53,487 nucleotides of DNA. It comes from Planctomycetota bacterium. GTDB taxonomy: Bacteria > Planctomycetota > Phycisphaerae > SM23-33. The stretch is taken from contig JAKJER010000042.1 in assembly GCA_022705325.1 (NCBI GenBank), forward strand, positions 1 to 53,487, read 5' to 3'. Position 1 is the stretch's first letter. Each line of letters begins with the position of its first letter. A model generated the notes under the pieces. It was not told the origin of the DNA and ran no database searches. It saw only the letters and a list, made by a program, of their open reading frames with translations. The position numbers were made by a program, and so were the translations under genes. This document shows positions 17,101 through 23,356 of the stretch, one piece after another.

Positions 17101-18024
17101 CCGGTGGTGCCTCCGCCCCTGCCCGCCGGCCCGGTCCCGACCGCCGCTGACTGGCCGTTCCCGGCCGACCAGGCCAGGCGCCGCCAGGCAGAGGCCGGGG
17201 AACGGACCGCGATGTCGGTGGAACTCGCCCCGGGCGTGAAGATGGACCTGGTCCTCATCCCGGCGGGCGAGATGGTCATGGGGGAGGCGTCGTCCGCTTA
17301 CGCCGACGAACGCCCGGCCTGCCGGGCGAGGATCGAGCGGGCGTTCTGGATGGGCGCGACGGAAGTCACCAACGAGCAGTACGCCCTCTTCGACGCCGAG
17401 CACTCCAGCGGGGTCGAGCCCAAGCTGTGGCTCAAATGGAGCCGGGACGACTTCTTCAACCTGGACCGCCCCGGGCAGCCCGTCTGCCGGGTCTCGTGGC
17501 AGGAGGCGCGGGCGTTCTGCGACTGGCTGTCGGCCAAGACCGGCAAGCGGTTCAGCCTTCCCAGCGAGGCGCAGTGGGAATGGGCCTGCCGCGCCGGCAG
17601 CGCGGAGCGATGGAGCTTTCCGAACTCGCCCGCGGCCTCGGCCTCCTTCGCCAACCTGGCCGACTCCGCCATGCTCGATCTGGGCAGGCTGGCCAGGCTC
17701 GAGAAGGTGCGCCCGTTCATGGCCGTCGATCCGGTGGACGACAAGAGCACCGTTTCCGCCCCCGTGGGCTCGTACCAGCCCAACCGCTGGGGGCTGTACG
17801 ACATGCACGGCAACGTCGCCGAATGGACGTCCAGCGCGTACGTGCCGTATCCCTTCTCGCCCGGGGACCCGCGCCACGCGGCGGCGGGCGGCCGGCGCAG
17901 CGTCCGCGGCGGGTCCTGGTACGACCGGGCCGACCTCGCCCGCTCCGCCTGCCGCACCGGCTACCGGCCCTGGCAGCGGGTGTTCAACGTGGGCTTCCGC
18001 GTCGTCTGCCAGGACGCGAAGTGA
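14143..18024 (+). CDS. Giant secreted HzsA-like propeller / cytochrome-motif / FGE-domain fusion
   Basis: A 1,293-residue exported protein. Start ATG 14143 follows GGGAGGG and has a signal peptide (MRRILAVILTAGAVLPGLARA). Residues ~28-215 resemble a DUF1080/LamG-like sandwich. Residues ~310-780 form a TolB-like propeller of the kind seen in hydrazine synthase alpha-like proteins (VLFASSACFQSVPCER, DHNFCPTLLADGRVLYTRWEY). CVGCHES (788) and CVGCHNG (838) are c-type heme attachment motifs. Residues ~1024-1293 are a formylglycine-generating-enzyme-type (SUMF1) domain: LIPAGEMVMGEA, FWMGATEVTNEQYALF, LPSEAQWEWACRAGS, GLYDMHGNVAEWT, VRGGSWYDRADLARSACRTGYR. Such architectures are common in Planctomycetes, but their reaction is unknown. 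A terminator-like hairpin follows. Confidence 0.75.
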   Translation: MRRILAVILTAGAVLPGLARASGQGRDLFSCDFNQPAAKEWKFVGGQWAVQDGCLKSDRGPGDPNKAILVLGPAEAVSADVLLTAKIRIDAWREGDWARAGIGLCADAASGRGLNLLFHKGRLNLMRDFIAWGPGCDFEVHPGRWYWMKLLKTSQGLSGKAWLEGESEPADWQVTWDEIDPGVKGYPALVGGSGGAGSDVARVSFSRCELQRVLPSDPLAWRATRQEASLRSLRLAVEDLVRTFAGRYARGREYLARIEELEKAFVAARPAAGQAGDSGRLDALAAAVEALRAEALLANPLLDFDKLLLVKRRDARTMKVRPQVRGEAASFYGNDAIGFLNGLPINFQGNSYLRELPFDNEIAVLSPVRPGGKLTRLYRPERDVYVGNLNLHFDADRLMFSSVGSHDRWQVFEIGADGRGLRQVTPGLENDVDNYDSCYLPDGRVLFASSACFQSVPCERRLDEVANFCVMNADGTGIRRLCFDQDHNFCPTLLADGRVLYTRWEYTDIAHAFSARLMTMNPDGTLQRAHYASSSHWPNRIFYARAIPGRPNMFVGIVTGHHGTARAGELVLFDVALGRTQADGVVQRIPGWGRKVQPKMVDNLVDRSWPKFLHPHPLSDKYFLVSCQPAAGSRWGIYLVDVFDNSVLLCEEDGCVLFEPVPLRSAPRPPVIPDRVNLASRKASVYLSDIYAGEGLRGVPRGTVTKLRLFTYHFNFFGTSGIEDYIGMDGPWDVRRVLGTVPVAEDGSAWFEVPANMPIAVQPLDAEGKALQLMRSWFTAMPGEAVSCVGCHESVNSGPPSRPTVALAGGPAQIQPWRGPARGFSWDREVQPVLDKYCVGCHNGWAASSGGAEPDLRQAAARSLPLSPAPFPPSFYALRRFVRSPGLEGDPQLLPVADYHADANPLVQMLRKGHRGVQLNEEAWDRIVTWLDMNAPAYGTWMEVPTVSGNPKVRACRDRRMDLVRRYGGIAEDYEAIPDTPRPDVTPVVPPPLPAGPVPTAADWPFPADQARRRQAEAGERTAMSVELAPGVKMDLVLIPAGEMVMGEASSAYADERPACRARIERAFWMGATEVTNEQYALFDAEHSSGVEPKLWLKWSRDDFFNLDRPGQPVCRVSWQEARAFCDWLSAKTGKRFSLPSEAQWEWACRAGSAERWSFPNSPAASASFANLADSAMLDLGRLARLEKVRPFMAVDPVDDKSTVSAPVGSYQPNRWGLYDMHGNVAEWTSSAYVPYPFSPGDPRHAAAGGRRSVRGGSWYDRADLARSACRTGYRPWQRVFNVGFRVVCQDAK

Positions 18025-18035
18025 GATCGCGCAAA

Positions 18036-18069
18036 GCAAAGCCCGCAGAGAATGTTCCGCGGGCTTTGC
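18036..18069. terminator. Bidirectional terminator hairpin between convergent genes
   Basis: GCAAAGCCCGC (18036-18046) and GCGGGCTTTGC (18059-18069) form a perfect 11-bp stem with a 12-base loop. It lies in the 94-bp gap between the HzsA/FGE fusion (plus) and the TIM-barrel gene (minus). A/T-rich outer arms would allow it to work in both directions. Confidence 0.75.
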
Positions 18070-18118
18070 CGTCAACGGCTGTTCGCTCTATTCAGACGCC
18101 TCGCCGGGCATCGCGGTC

Positions 18119-18997
18119 TCAGGCCAGCGCCTCTTTGCAGAACTGCACGCACTTGGCGACCTCGGCGACGCTGTTCGAGTCGGCCGGGACCTTGTACTCC
18201 AGCTCGATGTCGGCGGGGAAGGTCCACTTCTCCTTGCGGATCAACTGGAGGACTTCCTTGATGGGCGTGGTGCCCTGGCCCCAGGGCAGGTTCTTGCCGT
18301 CGGCGGTGCGGTCCTTGAGGTGCAGGCTGACCATGCGGTCGTGGTACTTCTCGATCACCGGGATGGGCGACTTGCCCTTGGTGCCCGCGACGTAGTGCCC
18401 GATGTCGAAGTTGTAGCCGATGTACTGCCCGTACTCCAGGATCGGGTCCTTCTTGTCCATCACCGGCACGTTGCCCGTGTGGTTGTGGAAGGCGACCCAG
18501 ATCTTGTGCTTGTCGGCGAAGGGGGCCAGGCGCTTGGCCGCGGCGTCGTTGCGCTCGGTGGTGATGCCGATGGCGCCGATGGCCTTGGCCACCTCGAAGG
18601 CGAAGTCGATGTCTTCGTCGCTCTTGCCGAAGCCCATCTTGTGGATGTGGATGTTGACGCCCGCGTCGTTGTACATCTTGCGCAGCTCGCGGCACTTCTC
18701 GAGCTGGCTGGCGCGGTCGCCCTTGCCCATGAAGGACTGGATCGGCCCGCCCATCAGCTCCACGTTGCTCAGCCCGCACTGGATGAGGGCGTCGAGCGTC
18801 TCCTGGGCGGTGTTGATCTTGCCGCCGCGGAAGCTGTACGTGATGCAGCCGATGCGGACGCCGCCGAAGGTGGAGTTGGGCTTGCCCGCGGCGGCCAGCC
18901 CGCGTCGCGCCAGCAGCCCGCCGGCCGCCACGGCCGCCACGCCGCCCAGAAACGCCCGCCGACTCGTCAGCCCGTCCGTAATGATCCGTGTGCTCAT
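18119..18997 (-). CDS. Tat-exported sugar phosphate isomerase/epimerase-like TIM barrel
   Basis: A 292-residue protein. The N-terminus carries a twin-arginine motif TSRRAFLGG followed by an Ala/Gly-rich stretch, so it is probably folded before export. The body is the xylose-isomerase-like TIM barrel of the sugar phosphate isomerase/epimerase family: IGCITYSFR at strand 1, GLSNVELMGGPIQ, VNIHIHKMGFGK, KIWVAFHNHTGN, IGYNFDIGHYVAG and MVSLHLKDRTADGKNLPWGQG, which give the usual Glu/His/Asp metal ligands. Start ATG at 18997 follows CAGGGAG. In Planctomycetes such proteins often neighbour sugar-catabolic genes. Substrate is unknown. It may be co-transcribed with the upstream esterase gene. Confidence 0.8.
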   Translation of the reverse strand: MSTRIITDGLTSRRAFLGGVAAVAAGGLLARRGLAAAGKPNSTFGGVRIGCITYSFRGGKINTAQETLDALIQCGLSNVELMGGPIQSFMGKGDRASQLEKCRELRKMYNDAGVNIHIHKMGFGKSDEDIDFAFEVAKAIGAIGITTERNDAAAKRLAPFADKHKIWVAFHNHTGNVPVMDKKDPILEYGQYIGYNFDIGHYVAGTKGKSPIPVIEKYHDRMVSLHLKDRTADGKNLPWGQGTTPIKEVLQLIRKEKWTFPADIELEYKVPADSNSVAEVAKCVQFCKEALA

Positions 18998-19105
18998 GTT
19001 CGCTCCCTGAAAGAGTGTCTTTGTCTGCTCAGCGCCTTCGCTTTGCGACGCAAGTGTACTCCAAACCATGCCGCTTGGGAAGTCGCCAGCCAGGCGGCGG
19101 ATGCT

Positions 19106-20173
19106 CTACTTCATCAGCTCCAGCATGGCCTCGCCCATGGCGTGGCCGATGCGGGTAAACCAGATCGCGCTGCCGAGGTAGTGATAGGGGCGGTCCCCGC
19201 CGGTCTTCTTCCACTGCTCGAGGTTCTTGCTCCAGGTCGGGAACAGTTCCTCGGCCGCCTTGTCCACCAGCAGGTCGGTGCGGAAGGCCTTGACGTTGCC
19301 CTTGAACTCCGGCACGCCGTTCAGGGACATCTGCGCTTCGCGGACCTCCAGCATGGCCCCGCCGGCGGGCTTGGAGCCGTTCTGGCCCATGGCGGCGATC
19401 ACGAAGGGCAGCTTGGGCACGCCCAGGTCCTTGCGCACGTCGCGGATGAAGTGCGCCAGGTTCGAGGCGTACTCCTTCTCGGCCCCGCCGTACATGTCGT
19501 TCCAGCCCTGGAACCAGACGAACCCCGCGACCTCGAGCTGCTTACCCTTCAAGGCGGGGAACATCGTCTCGTAGTTGGTCAGCGTGTCCTTCACCTCGGC
19601 CATCATCGCACGATAGGACGAGCCGTACGGCTCCTTGATCTCCCCCATCGTCGGCAGGGGGGCTTTCTTCTTGTTCTTCTCGTTGGCCTTCTTCACGCGG
19701 TCCTGGGCCTGGGTCAACTCGGCCTGCAATTTCTCCTCGCTGGGCATTCCAGCCGAGGGCGATCGGAACAGCTTGACCAGCGAGTGCCCGCCCCACGCGG
19801 CCTTGATCAGCACCACCGGCTGCTCGAAGCGGTCGCCCATCATCCACCCGAACTCCAACTCCGCCCCGGTCCGCCCGGGCGAGCCGTAGCCGATCGTCAG
19901 GGGCCCCTTGCGGTCGAGGTACTTGATGAACACGTCGTCGCGGACGATCCACTTGCCGTCCTTGCGGTAGTGCTTGAACAGGTCCTTGGTCTCGGGCGCT
20001 TCGGCCTGGTGCTCCAGCAGGGCGTTGGGGGCCTTGCCCTCCATGTTGGACTGCCCGGCCAGGATGAACACCTTCACCTTGTCGCCGGCCGCCCGTGCCC
20101 GCCCGGGCAAGGCCAGCAGGACCGCGCACACCAGGACACACGCACCCAACAACACCAGCCTGCGACGTTGCAT
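19106..20173 (-). CDS. Secreted SGNH/CE6-type carbohydrate acetyl esterase
   Basis: A 355-residue exported protein with signal peptide (MQRRRLVLLGACVLVCAVLL) and start ATG at 20173 behind GAAGGAGA. It belongs to the sialate-O-acetylesterase/DUF303 (CE6-like) SGNH hydrolases. Block I is FILAGQSNMEGKAPN with the nucleophile Ser; the oxyanion Gly lies in IKAAWGGHSLVKLF; block III-like WFQGWNDMYGG follows; and the C-terminal DRPYHYLGSAIWFTRIGHAM holds the His. A charged helical insert (QDRVKKANEKNKKKAPLPT) lies near residue 170. It would remove acetyl groups from polysaccharide in the periplasm or outside. It precedes the TIM-barrel gene in the same direction with a 108-bp gap. Confidence 0.82.
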   Translation of the reverse strand: MQRRRLVLLGACVLVCAVLLALPGRARAAGDKVKVFILAGQSNMEGKAPNALLEHQAEAPETKDLFKHYRKDGKWIVRDDVFIKYLDRKGPLTIGYGSPGRTGAELEFGWMMGDRFEQPVVLIKAAWGGHSLVKLFRSPSAGMPSEEKLQAELTQAQDRVKKANEKNKKKAPLPTMGEIKEPYGSSYRAMMAEVKDTLTNYETMFPALKGKQLEVAGFVWFQGWNDMYGGAEKEYASNLAHFIRDVRKDLGVPKLPFVIAAMGQNGSKPAGGAMLEVREAQMSLNGVPEFKGNVKAFRTDLLVDKAAEELFPTWSKNLEQWKKTGGDRPYHYLGSAIWFTRIGHAMGEAMLELMK

Positions 20174-20380
20174 AGCTTCTCCTTCGCGGCGGATTCCCTT
20201 TGCGGGCCGGGCAGAACCTGCGACCGGCCGTTGCCGGACGACTATCAGTAGAACGTTCGTTTCAGCACGGCGCTCGGGAGTTTCTTCGCCGCCGCACCCG
20301 CGGCCCGACTGCACCTTGACACCGGGGACGGTCGGGATATGCTGACCCGCTGACCCGCGCGTCACCCCGGAGAGCGCGAC

Positions 20381-22306
20381 ATGAACTCTGCGACACGTCC
20401 AATACCGTTCCTGTTTCTCGCGGTCCTGCTGACCGCCGCCGTTGTCTGGGCCCAGCCGGCCTCGATCGAGCCGGTCACGACCTTGCCCTCGGGCGGCTAC
20501 GTCGTGGCGCGACTGGAGATCGGTGCGGGCCTGCAGGATGTCAAGGACAAGGCCGCACCGAGCTCGCAGCGGCTGCTGATCACCCTGCGCGGGGGCAAGC
20601 TGGCCAACCTGTGGTTCGTCCGCCCGATGGCGGGCGATAACCGCCTCATGGTCGAGCGGTCCACGCTCGCGCTGACGGAGAAGTCGCTGGCGGGGGAGGT
20701 CGAGTTGCGGACGACGTTCAACAGGGGCAGCCCCCAGGTGACGGTGGCACTCAAGCTCGATCTGGCGGTGACGGACGGCAAGCTCAGCGGGCGGTACGAG
20801 ATCGCGGCCGACAAGACGCCGTACAAGTCCGCCGCCGGCGCCGCCTCCGGGGTGCTGCTGACGCGCCCGCCGGCGGAAGACGCTGTCTCGCCCAAGGGCT
20901 CCTGGTCGTCGTTCTGGGGCAGCCGGCACGACATGAGCTGCGGCGAGCAGCCCGCGCTGGTGGCCGACCTGTCACGCGCCCGCCCCGTGTGGCGGAGCGA
21001 GACGTATGTGCCCACGGGCTACGGCAACGCGCCGGACAACCGCTACTTCACGCGGGCGATCGTTTCGGGCAACTGCGGCGGCGGCAGTTCGCCGGTCGTC
21101 GCGGACGGAACGGTCTTCGTGTACTTCTACAGGCCCAGCCCGCAATCCGAGCCAGCCACCAAGGGCAGCCCCTTCTGGCGCTACAAGGACGATGCGGACT
21201 TCCAGGCCCGGATGGCCGCCTTGAACGCCACGCCTCGCGAGGTCGAACAGTTGCTCAACCACTTTCGCCCGCTGGCGGACGATCACGTGGTGGCGATCGA
21301 CGCGGCCACGGGGGCTGAGAAGTGGCACACGGCCCTGCCGCTCCGCTCGCCCAACCAGCAGACGCACAAGCACCGCGGGCTGTTCGGCGTGCCGCTGGCG
21401 GCGGGGGATACGCTGTACGTGCCGAACCACGCGTCGCGGCTGTACGCGCTGGACGCCGGGACGGGGCGACTGAAATGGGAGACGCCCGCCTTCACCGCGC
21501 CGGATGCCAAGGCGTCCGTCCGTCCGCCGCTGACGCCTTCGCCCATGCTGATCGCCGGGAACCTGCTGGTCGCCTGGGGTAGTTGGTTCGACGGCAAGGT
21601 CCACGCCCTGGACCCGAACACGGGCAAGGAGAAGTGGCAGGCGCCCGGTTCATACGTGATGCGATGGACGTGCGAAGGCAAGGACCGCCTGGTCACGCTG
21701 ACGGGGCTGGACAAGCGCAAGCTGAGCTGCATCGACCCGGGTGACGGGCGCGTGCTGTGGCAGGAGGAGACGGACGTGCAGGCGGTCGCGCCGCAGAGCG
21801 CGGTGATTGCGGGCGACATGCTGCTGGCGGCTCCGCCGCCGCCCAGGGGCGGGCCCAACGTCGTCCGCTACGAAGGCTGGAAGCTGTCGGCCGACGGGGC
21901 CCGGCGGATCTGGCAGGACGCCGAGTTTCCGGGCGACGAGAACGTTCCGGTCACCGTCAGCGGCGGCAGGGCGTATTTGCTGGGCAAGCAGCTCATCCGC
22001 TGTCTGGACACTGCGACCGGGCGGCAGGTGACGGAGCGGAAGTTCCAGCAGCACGGGCCCGGCTCGAACGCCTGGCTGGGCGTGGTGGGGGAGCGGCTCC
22101 TGCTGAGCCCCGAGGGCCAGCACGGCGTGGCCCGGCTGGTCTTCCCGGATCGCGACCTGCACGACCTGGGGTTGATCTGGCTGCCTCCGCACGTGGAGAC
22201 CACCGCATACAACTCCCAGCCGATCGTCTACCCGATTGTGGACGGGCGGCTGTTCATCCGCGGCGGCGACGGGGTCTATTGCTACGACCTGCGGTCGGGC
22301 CAGTAA
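20381..22306 (+). CDS. Secreted PQQ-like beta-propeller protein
   Basis: A 641-residue exported protein with signal peptide (MNSATRPIPFLFLAVLLTAA). Residues ~30-190 are a separate domain of beta strands. The remainder is a PQQ-type (quinoprotein-like) propeller recognised by repeated blades: VVAIDAATGAEKWHTALPL, LYALDAGTGRLKWETPAF, VHALDPNTGKEKWQAPGS, LSCIDPGDGRVLWQEET, IRCLDTATGRQVTERKF and VYCYDLRSGQ. No alcohol-dehydrogenase active-site residues are apparent, so a structural or binding role is likely. The final ~60 bp of coding sequence belong to a 97-bp segment found again, degraded, just before the HzsA-like gene downstream. Confidence 0.8.
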   Translation: MNSATRPIPFLFLAVLLTAAVVWAQPASIEPVTTLPSGGYVVARLEIGAGLQDVKDKAAPSSQRLLITLRGGKLANLWFVRPMAGDNRLMVERSTLALTEKSLAGEVELRTTFNRGSPQVTVALKLDLAVTDGKLSGRYEIAADKTPYKSAAGAASGVLLTRPPAEDAVSPKGSWSSFWGSRHDMSCGEQPALVADLSRARPVWRSETYVPTGYGNAPDNRYFTRAIVSGNCGGGSSPVVADGTVFVYFYRPSPQSEPATKGSPFWRYKDDADFQARMAALNATPREVEQLLNHFRPLADDHVVAIDAATGAEKWHTALPLRSPNQQTHKHRGLFGVPLAAGDTLYVPNHASRLYALDAGTGRLKWETPAFTAPDAKASVRPPLTPSPMLIAGNLLVAWGSWFDGKVHALDPNTGKEKWQAPGSYVMRWTCEGKDRLVTLTGLDKRKLSCIDPGDGRVLWQEETDVQAVAPQSAVIAGDMLLAAPPPPRGGPNVVRYEGWKLSADGARRIWQDAEFPGDENVPVTVSGGRAYLLGKQLIRCLDTATGRQVTERKFQQHGPGSNAWLGVVGERLLLSPEGQHGVARLVFPDRDLHDLGLIWLPPHVETTAYNSQPIVYPIVDGRLFIRGGDGVYCYDLRSGQ

Positions 22307-22344
22307 CTGCGGATAACCAGCTTGGACAATCCACCTGAATGCGG
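22248..22344 (+). repeat. 97-bp direct repeat, copy A (3' end of the PQQ gene)
   Basis: This segment, starting GGCTGTTCATCCGCGG and ending GAATGCGG, matches 23245-23341 at the same length with roughly a dozen differences. Copy A contains the coding end and stop of the PQQ propeller gene. Together with copy B it brackets 900 bp carrying a lower-G+C gene on the other strand. Confidence 0.85.
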
Positions 22345-22579
22345 CAGGGAGGCTTGACGCCGATAGCAGGAGAAGGTCAGTTCGTGGGCTCTCGGGCGTC
22401 CGTCACCGCGAGGTTCCCCGGGCAACTCTTGTCGTTTTCCATGCCTTCGGTCACGCAGGCGACCTTGGCCACCCCCAAACCTCCAGCCCTTTGGGCTTGC
22501 GGTTTGAAGGTGCCACCTCGCGCGTTCTGTCATTGGGAGTATTCACCGGCCGACTATTGCGTCACTCGTGTAAGCCGCC
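22307..22579. other. Intergenic stretch with hairpin
   Basis: No gene seen. A two-part stem-loop (CAAACC 22476-22481 with GGTTTG 22501-22506, and AGCCC 22485-22489 with GGGCT 22493-22497) lies between two convergent genes and may terminate transcription. The segment 22361-22381, read on the minus strand, resembles 50841-50861. Confidence 0.4.
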
Positions 22580-23152
22580 TCAACAGCTTGCACCTGCCAA
22601 TAGCGTCCAGCCAGTATACAGCGCAGCGTCTCGGGAGTAGTCCATTCGCAAGTGTCGTTCGAACGGTACCTTCTTCTCCCCGTAAACATACCCTTTGATC
22701 ACCATCCGGAAGCTGCCTCTGCGCCTGATTGCTTCTGGAATACCCACTCTTGCACGTCTGAAGGTCCTCCCCGGGGTTTTGTCTGATTCGACTGGCTCAA
22801 ACACCCCGAATGGCCCCCCGCGCGGATACTCGGGTCGGACGATCATCACTGTCTCGCCGTCGTCATACTGTATTTCGACGGATTCGATCACAGCGCCCTC
22901 CCCGGGGACACGGTCATCCACAGTCACGGCAATCTCAAGAGGATAGGGAAGCACGTCCCAGTGCTGGGTATATACCCAGGGAATGCCCACAGTGTCATAG
23001 ACGGGATCCATGAACACATAGACCTCTGGCTGGTCGTATGCTTCATGGCCTTGGCAATACGCTCGGACAAAGTGCGAGCAATGCAGGCCCAAGGTCAGTA
23101 TCCACACTAGCCCAACAATGGATAAGCCAATGACTATTCGTTTCTTCTTCAT
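22580..23152 (-). CDS. Membrane-anchored or secreted protein of unknown family
   Basis: A 190-residue protein with a Lys-rich start and one hydrophobic helix (MKKKRIVIGLSIVGLVWILT), so it is an N-terminally anchored or secreted protein. The outer part is beta-rich with motifs PEVYVFMDPVYDTVGIPWVY, EIAVTVDDRVPGEGAVIESV and FRMVIKGYVYGEKKVPFERHL. I do not recognise the family. Base composition is visibly lower in G+C than either neighbour. It lies alone, on the opposite strand, inside the 900-bp interval bounded by 97-bp direct repeats, consistent with an insertion. Start ATG 23152 follows GCAGGTCACGAG. Confidence 0.6.
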   Translation of the reverse strand: MKKKRIVIGLSIVGLVWILTLGLHCSHFVRAYCQGHEAYDQPEVYVFMDPVYDTVGIPWVYTQHWDVLPYPLEIAVTVDDRVPGEGAVIESVEIQYDDGETVMIVRPEYPRGGPFGVFEPVESDKTPGRTFRRARVGIPEAIRRRGSFRMVIKGYVYGEKKVPFERHLRMDYSRDAALYTGWTLLAGASC

Positions 23153-23244
23153 CTCGTGACCTGCACGGGTATTGTAGCGGGAGGAGCGAGCAAAGGCCAT
23201 CGGCCGTGGCGCGAGTTGCTCTTGACGTGTTGGGGGGCATCTCC

Positions 23245-23341
23245 GGCTGTTCGTCCGCGGCGGACGGGGGGTCTATTGCAGCGACCTGCGGTCGGGCCAG
23301 TCACTGCGGATAACCAGCGTGGACAATCCATCGGAATACGG
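23245..23341 (+). repeat. 97-bp direct repeat, copy B (degenerate, upstream of HzsA-like gene)
   Basis: Degenerate copy of 22248-22344. Shared runs include GACCTGCGGTCGGGCCAGT and CTGCGGATAACCAGC. The reading frame and stop codon of the PQQ gene are not preserved here, so this copy is non-coding. It ends 15 bp before the GTG chosen for the next gene. Confidence 0.85.
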
Positions 23342-23356
23342 TGCGTTTCTTCCAGC

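Noticed and set aside
14614..18075. Very long open frame on the strand opposite the HzsA/FGE fusion gene
   Set aside because: High G+C leaves few stops in antisense frames. The translation is Arg/Gly/Pro/His-rich without domains, and the plus-strand frame has clear domains throughout.
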